64,000 nucleotides of DNA, taken from UBA940 sp045613745 (GTDB taxonomy: Bacteria > Bacteroidota > Bacteroidia > Bacteroidales > Rikenellaceae). Made by a program: the position numbers and the translations under genes. Positions within the stretch are counted from its first letter, which is position 1. Each line of letters begins with the position of its first letter. The DNA lies in NCBI GenBank assembly GCA_045613745.1, contig JAZLBP010000010.1, positions 1-64,000 on the forward strand. Reading direction: 5' to 3'. Of this stretch, positions 51,025 to 58,786 are shown piece after piece. The notes beneath the pieces are model-generated. The model made no database searches and had not been told where the DNA came from. It saw only the letters and a program-made list of their open reading frames with translations.

Positions 51025-52448
51025 TTATGTCGCAGCGTCTTCATCACCTCTTTCCACTGCGGCAAGCGAAACGCCCACGCACCCACGACATAGACCACAA
51101 CACCCGTAAGGATTTCGGCTCCGAGGCGCACACCCACGCCCGCGTCTGCCATTGCCACGCCCACACCCCACACCGAGGCATACATCACTCCGCACAGCAA
51201 CACTACGGGTAGCACATCCACCACGAGGGCACGCCAGCGATAACCCGAGTAGCGTTGGTTTGCGCCGAAGTTGATACACATATCAAACAGCGCGACAGCC
51301 ACCTGACCCCACGCGATGATGGTTGCACCCAGCGGAATGGTGACGGCAAGAATCACGGTAACAAAAATCTTTTTGATAATCTCGACACGGACAATCACAC
51401 TGCCATTGCTGCGTGCCTTCATCGAGTTGTTGAACAGCACCGCAAGCGGCGAGAAGAGTCCCATCAGACACAGAATCTCGAACAGAGGAACGGCAGGATA
51501 CCAAATCGGTTTAATCAGCAGGCCAAAAATATCGGCAGCGGTTGCAACCAAGCCCGTCATTACGGGGAATATCACAAAGGCCAGCATCTGTGTCAGTTTG
51601 CGCACACCCTCGGTGTATTTCTCGTCCGCAAGGTTGGAGAGCGCAGGCAATCCCACACTATTGACGGTATTGGTCAGCGCCACAACGGGGGTATCTTTGA
51701 GTTTTTGCGCCTGATTGTAGAAACCCAAGTCACCCTGAAACAGCTTGCCCATAAACAACGTGGGCAGGTTGTTGTAGGTATTGTTAATCAGGTCGGTAGC
51801 AAAGAGTTTACAGCTGAAACGATACATTCCGCGGATGGAGTCACCCGAAAATTCGCGTACTCTCGGACGCCAGCCCGTCGAGAACCACAGCACAACAGCC
51901 TTTACACACAAGGTAATAAGTCGTTGACCCACCAGTGCCCACACGCCAGCACCAGCAACAGCCAAACCCATAGCCACAACACCTCCCGCGATGTTTGCAC
52001 CCAGGTTGACACTCGACGTGCGGCGGAAGTCAAACTTCTTGAATAGGATGGTCTGTTGGATTATACACAGCGCATTGAGCGGAATAAGCAGAAACATCAC
52101 AGGGCCGATGCAAGCCAGCATAGGCACATCATAGAGCCTTGCGATATAAGGCGACAGCGCAAGCAGCACAACATACAGCGCCAACGCAACGCCCATATTA
52201 AAGAAGAACACCGACGAGAAGTCGCGTTCGGTGGAGTCCAATCGTCGGATAAGGGTCTGCGAGAAACCGCTATCGACAAAGGTATTCAGCACAGCAATGA
52301 GGGCAGCAATGATGGCCACCATCATTGTGTCATCGGGAACAATGCGGTTTATCACCACGATGGACACAACAATCTGGAACAGCGCCGAACCTATCTTCTC
52401 GGCAACCGTCCATCCGAATCCTCGTATCACTTTGGTGCGCAGTTCCAT
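51021..52448 (-). CDS. polysaccharide/lipopolysaccharide flippase (Wzx/TuaB-like)
   Basis: A 475-aa MOP-superfamily exporter with about 12-14 hydrophobic helices. It starts LRTKVIRGFGWTVAEKIG, with FVDSGFSQTLIRR in the first loop and the family's LGFYNQAQKLKDTP loop near residue 230. Members flip lipid-linked oligosaccharides across the inner membrane. It lies 11 bp after aroQ. No polysaccharide gene cluster is adjacent, so the cargo is unknown. Possibly O-antigen or capsule. Confidence 0.88.
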   Translation of the reverse strand: MELRTKVIRGFGWTVAEKIGSALFQIVVSIVVINRIVPDDTMMVAIIAALIAVLNTFVDSGFSQTLIRRLDSTERDFSSVFFFNMGVALALYVVLLALSPYIARLYDVPMLACIGPVMFLLIPLNALCIIQQTILFKKFDFRRTSSVNLGANIAGGVVAMGLAVAGAGVWALVGQRLITLCVKAVVLWFSTGWRPRVREFSGDSIRGMYRFSCKLFATDLINNTYNNLPTLFMGKLFQGDLGFYNQAQKLKDTPVVALTNTVNSVGLPALSNLADEKYTEGVRKLTQMLAFVIFPVMTGLVATAADIFGLLIKPIWYPAVPLFEILCLMGLFSPLAVLFNNSMKARSNGSVIVRVEIIKKIFVTVILAVTIPLGATIIAWGQVAVALFDMCINFGANQRYSGYRWRALVVDVLPVVLLCGVMYASVWGVGVAMADAGVGVRLGAEILTGVVVYVVGAWAFRLPQWKEVMKTLRHK

Positions 52449-52459
52449 CGGGCAGAGTT

Positions 52460-52888
52460 CTATTTAGCGGCAAGTAGCGACTCCACGCCCAGGCGATAGG
52501 AGTCCATTCCGAAACCCATAATCGCACCCACGCACACGGGAGTCAGAAACGATGTGTGGCGGAAGGGCTCGCGTTTGCACACGTTGGAGATATGCACCTC
52601 GACAACGGGCAGCGCAATGGCCTTGATGGCATCGGCAATAGCCACCGAGGTGTGAGTGTAGGCACCGGCATTAATCACCACTCCGTCGTAGGCTTCGATT
52701 GCGCCGTGCAGGGCATTGATGATTTCGCCCTCGACATTGGATTGGTAGTAGTCGAGCGTGCACTTGCCGTCGAAGTGGGGGCGCAGGCTCTTTTCGAGAT
52801 AAGTTTCGAAACTACTGTCGCCATATATCGAAGGCTCGCGAACGCCAAGCAGGTTGAGATTCGGGCCGTTTACAATCAGAATTTTCAT
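52460..52888 (-). CDS. aroQ: type II 3-dehydroquinate dehydratase
   Basis: A 142-aa enzyme of the shikimate pathway. It begins ILIVNGPNLNLLGVREPSIYG (family signature), with the flexible lid containing catalytic Arg/Tyr, then YQSNVEGEIINALHGA and INAGAYTHTSVAIADA. The catalytic His is in VEVHISN. Full length for the dodecameric type II family. First gene of a pair with the flippase, an unusual partner. Confidence 0.95.
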   Translation of the reverse strand: MKILIVNGPNLNLLGVREPSIYGDSSFETYLEKSLRPHFDGKCTLDYYQSNVEGEIINALHGAIEAYDGVVINAGAYTHTSVAIADAIKAIALPVVEVHISNVCKREPFRHTSFLTPVCVGAIMGFGMDSYRLGVESLLAAK

Positions 52889-53009
52889 ACTTTGCAGATT
52901 TAATATTCTACAAAATTACAATCTTCTCGAAATAAAACACCATTTTCGGACAAGATTCCGCATTTTTTCGACCAATACGGCCAAACAAAACACCCCTGCG
53001 CCTCTTATG

Positions 53010-55334
53010 TTACAGCGTAAACTTTACTCCGAAGAAGTAGGTGCGAGGGAAGACGGGGCCGTAGATGTAGCCTGCGTCGCGGTTCATACCCACATCGAGG
53101 TCGTCTTGGAATTGGTCGAGGATATTCTTAACACCCACATTAAGTTCCATACCCACACTTTCGGTCAGGCGGAAGTTGTAGCCAACCTTGGCACCCAGCT
53201 CCCAGAAGGCTTGGGTTTCGCGCTCCCAATCGGGCTCGACGTGTTGCACAAGCATACGACCTGTGTATTTCATATCTGCCGACACCGACAGACGTTTCAG
53301 CGGATTGTAGGTCAGGATGGCATAGCCATAGGTGTCGGGCGAGCGGAACATACGGCGGTGGGGAGTTATGGTAGGATCCTCCGACCACACGAAATCCTCC
53401 TTGTAGCGGCTCTTTTGGAAGGTGAATCCCGCATCCAACACAAGTTTGTTTTGCAGACCCGCTTTCAGTTCAACATTCACACCCGCAATGGTCGCGCCCG
53501 AGGCATTGACACGTTGCATCAGAATATTACCCGCAGCATCGTGACCCATCTCGCGCAGAGCAAACACATCGGTCAGCTCGGTGTAGAATCCCTCAATAAG
53601 CAGGTTCATCTCTACAGGGCCGAACTTTTGGTAGAGGTCGGCCGAGCCGCTCACGCTGTGCGAGTATTCGGGACGCAGGTTGGGGTCGAGCGAAATAAGA
53701 GTCACCTCGCCACCCACAGCCGTAACGTGCAAATCCTCGTCGTAGGCTTGGGGCGCACGATAGCCGCTCGAATAGCTCACGCGGAAGGCCAGTTCCTCGA
53801 TGGGGGCATAGCGGATATTAGCTCGGGGGCTTGCTATCACACGCTTGATTTTGTTATGTTTATCGACACGCACGCCCACAAGGATTCCGAGCTTGTCGTT
53901 TTTCATCTCGTTTTGGAGGTAACCACCCACACAGGTGCTAGTTTGGTCGATGATGCGGTCGTAGCCAAGCATCGCATCGTTCAGGTAGTCATAGGTGTAC
54001 TCCACACCACCCGTCAGTTGCGATGGCAGCACCCACTCGCGCAGGTAGTCCCAAGTGTATTGACCACCCGCAGTTGCAGTGAGTCCCTTGGTGCGTCCAA
54101 AGGCGTTGGGGTCTTGACCCGCACCGAAGTAGCTGTCGCGGCCGATGTGTTGTGCCGAGGCATAGACACTCGCGCGGTGCTGTTTGTCGAGGCTCATAAA
54201 GTCGTAGGTCAGGCCTCCGCCGTGAATCTCGTGGCGCAACTGCTCGGTAACATCAGCCTCGTGGGGTTGGCGGTCGAATTTGTTACCGCCTCGGCGATAT
54301 TCGCCAATGTGGTGGTAGTCGGCGGTGATTTTCGAGCGCTCGCCAAAGCGGTGATAAGCCCTCATACCGATGGTTGTACCTTTGAGCTGGGGCACCTCGC
54401 TAAATCCGTCATCGTTGCGGTCGTACCAATCACGGTTCTTGACCGTACCATATATATATGCACCACTACGGAAGTCGTTCGACACCACCGAGGCGTTGAA
54501 CGTCGAGTTCACATCGGCGCCACCCTTCTCATTGAACAGAGTCTGGTTTGACAACATCGCACTGCTACGCAGCGGCTCCTTGGTAATGATATTTACCACG
54601 CCACCGATTGCACTCGACCCAAACAGAGCCGAGCCTCCGCCGCGAATAACCTCCACGCGCTCAATCATACCCGCGGGCAGTTGTTCGAGTCCATAGACCG
54701 CCGCCAGCGACGAAAAGATGGGACGGCTGTCCATCAGAATTTGAGAGTATTGACCTTCGAGGCCGTTGATACGAAGTTGGGGCACACCGCAGTTCGAGCA
54801 GTTGTACTCCACACGCAGACCGGGCTGATAGTTAAGCACCTCGGCTGTATTTACGGCTGCTGTGCGCTCAAAGAGTTTGGTCGAGAGAACACCCACAATG
54901 CTACTCGACTCCTTGCGGCTGGTCTCGTTGCGCGAGCCCGACACCACAACCTCGTTGATTTGCAACACCGAGGGCTCAAGCGCAAACTTGATTTCGATGG
55001 TACGGTCGGCCACAACCTTCACCTTCAAACTCTGGCTTTTATAACCCACCGACGATGCGGTCATCGAGTATTCGCCCGGCTCGATGTTGTAGAGCGAGAA
55101 GTGGCCCGACGCATCGGTCAGCGACGCCTTTTGTGTGCCGTCAATGCTGATGGTGATGTAGGGAAGGTGTTGGCCCGTTGTGGCGTCAACTACGTGACCC
55201 GTAATGTGCGCATCCTTGGAGTGAGAGTGTTGATGCGAGTGCGAATGGTCGTGCTGGTGTGCGTGCTGTGCAAATGCAGCCATAGGCATCAATATCATCG
55301 CCAAGGCAATCGCAAAAAGTCTGATAGTGTTCAT
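53010..55334 (-). CDS. TonB-dependent receptor with His-rich N-terminus
   Basis: A 774-aa outer-membrane receptor. A signal peptide is followed by a histidine-rich segment (residues ~23-43, at least nine His), then a carboxypeptidase-regulatory-like domain (GHVVDATTGQHLPYITI). The plug domain has the pair of Cys in CSNCGVPQLRINGLEGQYS, and the ~22-strand barrel ends in VKFTL. The His-rich part suggests metal binding (Zn, Cu, Ni), and CxxC in the plug is seen in some Bacteroidetes metal receptors. No SusD is adjacent. Energised by TonB-ExbBD. Ligand not proven. Confidence 0.9.
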   Translation of the reverse strand: MNTIRLFAIALAMILMPMAAFAQHAHQHDHSHSHQHSHSKDAHITGHVVDATTGQHLPYITISIDGTQKASLTDASGHFSLYNIEPGEYSMTASSVGYKSQSLKVKVVADRTIEIKFALEPSVLQINEVVVSGSRNETSRKESSSIVGVLSTKLFERTAAVNTAEVLNYQPGLRVEYNCSNCGVPQLRINGLEGQYSQILMDSRPIFSSLAAVYGLEQLPAGMIERVEVIRGGGSALFGSSAIGGVVNIITKEPLRSSAMLSNQTLFNEKGGADVNSTFNASVVSNDFRSGAYIYGTVKNRDWYDRNDDGFSEVPQLKGTTIGMRAYHRFGERSKITADYHHIGEYRRGGNKFDRQPHEADVTEQLRHEIHGGGLTYDFMSLDKQHRASVYASAQHIGRDSYFGAGQDPNAFGRTKGLTATAGGQYTWDYLREWVLPSQLTGGVEYTYDYLNDAMLGYDRIIDQTSTCVGGYLQNEMKNDKLGILVGVRVDKHNKIKRVIASPRANIRYAPIEELAFRVSYSSGYRAPQAYDEDLHVTAVGGEVTLISLDPNLRPEYSHSVSGSADLYQKFGPVEMNLLIEGFYTELTDVFALREMGHDAAGNILMQRVNASGATIAGVNVELKAGLQNKLVLDAGFTFQKSRYKEDFVWSEDPTITPHRRMFRSPDTYGYAILTYNPLKRLSVSADMKYTGRMLVQHVEPDWERETQAFWELGAKVGYNFRLTESVGMELNVGVKNILDQFQDDLDVGMNRDAGYIYGPVFPRTYFFGVKFTL

Positions 55335-55366
55335 ATATACTTATTCTTTTGTTATTTTTTCCGCCG

Positions 55367-55398
55367 CAAAGGTACAATGTTAAACTTTAACCACCAAT
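55367..55398 (-). promoter_or_regulatory. promoter of the TonB-dependent receptor gene
   Basis: On the minus strand ATTG (55395-55398), 20 bp, TACCTTTG (55367-55374); about 32 bp before the ATG. No metal-regulator box is recognised. Confidence 0.55.
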
Positions 55399-55442
55399 CC
55401 CAAAATGTAGTTATTTTTTTATCACCACTACCCACAACTTGT

Positions 55443-55488
55443 TAAAAACATCGTAGGCACCTCCCTCAGAAAGGAAGACGCCTACGAC
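55443..55488 (-). terminator. terminator of the FISUMP-type lipoprotein gene
   Basis: On the minus strand TCGTAGGC (55480-55487) pairs with GCCTACGA (55451-55458), with extra inner pairing, followed by TGTTTTTAAC. Confidence 0.8.
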
Positions 55489-55519
55489 TCTAATTATTAA
55501 TATTCAAAACTGTGTTTGC

Positions 55520-57739
55520 TTATTTCTCGCTTACGCAACGAACTGCAAGTGCACTGGCAGCTTGCGATGCACTGGTCCAGCTTTCGGTTTTGAAGGTAAC
55601 TTTACCTTTGTAATCGACTCTTGTTTTGTAGGGTTTACCACCACGAGTAGCATTGGGCGACGGAGCATTCGAGTAGAAACAGATACTGTTATCGTCTTGT
55701 ACTTGACCAAAGTTATCTACCCAACGGTGTTTGGGAAGGAACACCACGGTTTTGTCTTCGGGGTGAGCACTCTCGGTGCGAACACCTTTGGTGTAGAAGA
55801 ACAGGCCCCAAGGAGCGTTCTTGATGGGAGTGTCGGCATCCTTAACAAGGTCTACAGTTGCGTTGAGTTGCCAAGTGGGCCACGATGTCGAGATGTCCGC
55901 AGCAGTCGAAGTGATGAATTTCATATGGTCGGGCGAAGCTACGGTGTAACCTACGGGGCAGGGGTCGTACATGGTTTTGGTACCGCCGAACTCAGCTTTT
56001 TGGTTACCCCAGATTTTACCCCAGTCGGTAGTTTGACCGTTGCTGTTGTCGTTGTCCGAAGCACTTACCCAGTGGTTGCTCGAAACGAAGAATTGCAAGG
56101 GGCTTTGAATCGAGAGGGGCAGAATCTCTGCAAAATCACTCAAACCGTGAGCTGCAATAAAGTCGTTGTAGTTGTAAGCAGCGTCACCTTTGATACTGAA
56201 AGTAGGACTCTTAACCAACTCGCCATTTTTTATAAAGTCAAACCAAGTACCACCTTTGGTCGAGTATTGGGTACCACCGCACAAGAATGGATCTTTACGG
56301 CCCCATTGGTACAACAGACCGATAGCATATGCGAAGTCCTCCTCGGTGGGGTTCTCGATAGCTGCGGGGTTACTGAATGCACCCATGTTACGATCCATAA
56401 TCTTGAAGTTCATACCGTGAACTGCTACATCAACAGCGCTTGCTTGGTAGTCGTAGCCTTGGATACACCACATGTGCCAGCTCCACATAATTTTGCCTTC
56501 AGCGTCAGCGATTGCAATACCTACGTTACCATCCAACATATCGGCGGGAGTCTCAAAGGTAATGTAGTCGCCCTCAATTTTCACACTCTCGCGCAGAATG
56601 CTTGCATTGAGTTTGGTGTTGTCGGCGCCGTCCGAAGTGGTCTTTTTGTAACCCCAGAGGATGTAAGCATTAGCACCGTTCAGATCGATTGCCTCGGCAG
56701 TAGTACCTGCAAGAGGATCATAACCATTACCCTTAACATTTGCTTTGAATTTGTATTTTGCGCCAGCGGTATTAACAACATAGCAGTTTGCGCTACCATT
56801 AGCACTCAGGTCAATAACACTCTCCCCTTGCTCGGGTGCGGGAACATTCAGCGACAAAACCGCTTTGCTACCTACGGGAATACCACTCTCGGGAACACCC
56901 ATAGCGCCCAAAACAACCTCCTCGCCACCTACAACAGCGATAGCTTGGAATTGCTCGCCTGCGTGACCGGGAGTAATCATCAGATAGAATTTTTGAGCTG
57001 CGTCGCTGGTCAGGGTTGCGCCCTCGCCCAGAACAACTTTAATCTCGTTGCTAGTTGTTGCAGCCGAATAGTCGAGCGAGCCATCTGCGAGGTTTACTTT
57101 GATACCCTCGGCCGATACAATCTCATCCTCATCTACTGCGCGGAAAATCAGAGCCTCGCAATCAACACTGCCACTCTCGGCGCAAACATCAAGTTCCAGA
57201 ACCGAGAATACGTTTTGGAATTGGAAGTTAATTTTGCCACCATCTGCACTTTGGGTTGACTCGCACACTGCATACAGGAACGAGTAGGGTTGCAGGTGGT
57301 CGAGGTTGCCGGCAACCGATTGAGTTTGAACTGCAGGAATCGACGCGGGAACTGCGGCGAAGTCACTACCCTCGGCGGTATAGGGATAGTAAGCATAGAA
57401 AGTGTGGTCACCCTCACCCCACGCAATAGCATTCGAAGAGCCTGCGTAAGCGAAGTCCGAGTATTTGCCAGCCGCAACTGCGGTGTACTCCACGTTGTCA
57501 CCTACGGTTGCCGTTGCGTCTTGGCCGAACAGACCAATAGCATCACCAGCCACCCAAGTGATATCCAAACCATTTGCAAAGTTCTCGGTCATAGCGGTAC
57601 GAGTCTCCGAAGAGAATGTTGCAACAACCGAGACTTTTCCATCTGCGGGTGCAAAGTTGCCTTCGGATTCGGCAACATCTTGCGTACAAGCCGACATCAT
57701 CAATGCGACCGACGCAAGCGAAAGTAAAAGTTTTTTCAT
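55520..57739 (-). CDS. fimbrillin-like/FISUMP-domain surface lipoprotein
   Basis: A 739-aa lipoprotein (lipobox LMMSAC). Residues ~35-320 have the fimbrillin/Mfa-like pattern: FSSETRTAM, ITWVAGDAIGLF, FYAYYPY. The C-terminal ~350 residues match the FISUMP-type domain, with FKIMDRNMGAFSN, GLLYQWGRKDPFL, MYDPCPVGYTVAS and the final ALAVRCVSE. Such proteins are surface-exposed and may be adhesins or fimbrial parts. Several Cys are conserved in that domain. Single-gene unit with its own promoter and terminator. Function unknown. Confidence 0.8.
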   Translation of the reverse strand: MKKLLLSLASVALMMSACTQDVAESEGNFAPADGKVSVVATFSSETRTAMTENFANGLDITWVAGDAIGLFGQDATATVGDNVEYTAVAAGKYSDFAYAGSSNAIAWGEGDHTFYAYYPYTAEGSDFAAVPASIPAVQTQSVAGNLDHLQPYSFLYAVCESTQSADGGKINFQFQNVFSVLELDVCAESGSVDCEALIFRAVDEDEIVSAEGIKVNLADGSLDYSAATTSNEIKVVLGEGATLTSDAAQKFYLMITPGHAGEQFQAIAVVGGEEVVLGAMGVPESGIPVGSKAVLSLNVPAPEQGESVIDLSANGSANCYVVNTAGAKYKFKANVKGNGYDPLAGTTAEAIDLNGANAYILWGYKKTTSDGADNTKLNASILRESVKIEGDYITFETPADMLDGNVGIAIADAEGKIMWSWHMWCIQGYDYQASAVDVAVHGMNFKIMDRNMGAFSNPAAIENPTEEDFAYAIGLLYQWGRKDPFLCGGTQYSTKGGTWFDFIKNGELVKSPTFSIKGDAAYNYNDFIAAHGLSDFAEILPLSIQSPLQFFVSSNHWVSASDNDNSNGQTTDWGKIWGNQKAEFGGTKTMYDPCPVGYTVASPDHMKFITSTAADISTSWPTWQLNATVDLVKDADTPIKNAPWGLFFYTKGVRTESAHPEDKTVVFLPKHRWVDNFGQVQDDNSICFYSNAPSPNATRGGKPYKTRVDYKGKVTFKTESWTSASQAASALAVRCVSEK

Positions 57740-57798
57740 AATGTGTGTTTATATATTTTGTTTGATTTTATTTTGGGCGTCTTCAATCTTAAACCATA

Positions 57799-57830
57799 CA
57801 AAAATAAAACATTTCGAAATAAAATACAAA
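57799..57830 (-). promoter_or_regulatory. promoter of the FISUMP-type lipoprotein gene
   Basis: On the minus strand TTTG (57827-57830), 20 bp, TATTTTTG (57799-57806). One base longer than the ideal spacing. Confidence 0.5.
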
Positions 57831-58079
57831 TTTCCAAGAAAATTCGCAAGGCACACACGCCACGAAAAAAAGTGCCACGACTCCAAAATATCACAACACG
57901 AAACGCAGAGGCAAAATTCGCCTACCTTACATTGCATTGACAAGCATTTTTATTCGGCCGTCATTATAAGTTTGTCATTGCCTGACTTGAGTTTCGGCTT
58001 CGCAACGACACACATATATTATATATTGTATCAACTCCCCCATCCATTGGCACGCAGAACACGTCACCCTACCCTACCT

Positions 58080-58116
58080 CAAAAAAAAGGGGACAGACCA
58101 CATTGGTCCGCCCCTG
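58080..58116 (-). terminator. terminator of the small HTH gene
   Basis: On the minus strand AGGGGCGGACC pairs with GGTCTGTCCCCT (one bulge), followed by eight T residues. Confidence 0.82.
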
Positions 58117-58143
58117 AATCATCGAGTACAAGTGACTCAGAAA

Positions 58144-58389
58144 CTATTTTTGCTCGTTCAAAATACGCATCGCAGCGTCGAGGATTGCAGTATCATCCAG
58201 AGTTACAACACCACCATCGGGACCTTTCTCGAAGTGAACGCCCACGTTGTTTTGAGCCTCAAAGTGACGACCACCGAAGTAGTTTCTAACAGTTTCAACA
58301 TCAATACCTAATTCATCTGCGATACGTTGCGAACTGCCACTGGGCAATTTGTCTTTGATACGACGCAACTCGTTAAAAGTAATAATCAT
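58144..58389 (-). CDS. small helix-turn-helix DNA-binding protein
   Basis: An 81-aa protein. Residues 18-38 (GSSQRIADELGIDVETVRNYF) form a clear helix-turn-helix, followed by an acidic-glycine loop (EKGPDGGVVTLDD) and a C-terminal helix. The family is found in Bacteroidetes and is uncharacterised as far as I know. It is divergent from dnaK across 397 bp of DNA with repeated TGGCAG sites, and an 18-bp near-palindrome overlaps its own -7 box. A local regulator of dnaK or itself is inference. Confidence 0.82.
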   Translation of the reverse strand: MIITFNELRRIKDKLPSGSSQRIADELGIDVETVRNYFGGRHFEAQNNVGVHFEKGPDGGVVTLDDTAILDAAMRILNEQK

Positions 58390-58427
58390 ATTTGTGTAGT
58401 TTTTAAAGTTGTACTTAACAATTTCTG

Positions 58428-58445
58428 TATGCTAAATTAAGCATA
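58428..58445. repeat. 18-bp near-palindrome over the small HTH promoter
   Basis: TATGCTAAA and TTAAGCATA are inverted with eight of nine matches. It overlaps the -7 box (58433-58440) of the divergent small HTH gene, a typical autoregulatory operator position. Confidence 0.55.
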
Positions 58446-58463
58446 ATTTTTGACTCCACCAAA
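58433..58463 (-). promoter_or_regulatory. promoter of the small HTH gene
   Basis: On the minus strand TTTG (58460-58463), exactly 19 bp, TTAATTTA (58433-58440; two mismatches to TAnnTTTG). Confidence 0.5.
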
Positions 58464-58551
58464 CTTCCTGCAATATTTTTTCAAAAAAAAATCCGACACC
58501 CCGCCGTGGCAATCCGCAACACCGAGCCTCGAATGACGCATTTTATGACGA

Positions 58552-58612
58552 TGGCAGTACTTTTGGCAGTCAAATGGCAGAGATTACTGCCAAAAACAGG
58601 GCGAATTGGCAG
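58552..58612. promoter_or_regulatory. TGGCAG half-site array upstream of dnaK
   Basis: TGGCAG starts at 58552, 58564, 58575 and 58607, with an inverted CTGCCA at 58587. Spacing of the first three is 12 and 11 bp. TTTTGGCAGT and ACTGCCAAAA (58561-58570, 58586-58595) form a perfect 10-bp inverted repeat with a 15-bp gap. Candidate operator or alternative-sigma promoter; the GG-N10-GC at 58565 loosely fits sigma-54. Confidence 0.55.
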
Positions 58613-58786
58613 AAAACACACCAACAAAACCACCAAAACAGGGTTGGCACACGGTTTGAAGAATTTCATTCACGAAGCGCAAGACAACCATTGCGTACAA
58701 CAACAAAAAGAACTGCGCAGTACAACCAAACGCAGCGCAGACAAAGCAAAAAAAACAATTAAAAACTTATAACACTTATTAAAATT

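Larger units (their letters stand above)
57740..58143. other. intergenic region without a gene
   Basis: 404 bp holding the promoter of the FISUMP-type gene (57799-57830), AT-rich leader DNA, and the terminator of the small HTH gene (58080-58116). The middle (about 57840-58075) shows no ORF, hairpin or repeat that I can support. Confidence 0.6.
58390..58786. other. divergent regulatory region between the small HTH gene and dnaK
   Basis: 397 bp without a credible gene. From left to right it holds the HTH-gene leader and promoter with a near-palindrome (58428-58463), a T/A-run at 58477-58490, a cluster of TGGCAG sites (58552-58612), and an A-rich leader to dnaK. A rightward 88-codon ORF (58506-58772) runs through all these signals and is not credible. 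No CIRCE element and no standard TAnnTTTG box for dnaK were found. Confidence 0.6.

Noticed and set aside
58506..58772. 88-codon ORF between the small HTH gene and dnaK
   Set aside because: It runs through the TGGCAG array and the dnaK leader and has a basic low-complexity tail. Regulatory DNA is the better explanation.
58390..58786. CIRCE (HrcA) element upstream of dnaK
   Set aside because: No TTAGCACTC/GAGTGCTAA inverted repeat is present. The repeats found are TGGCAG-type.
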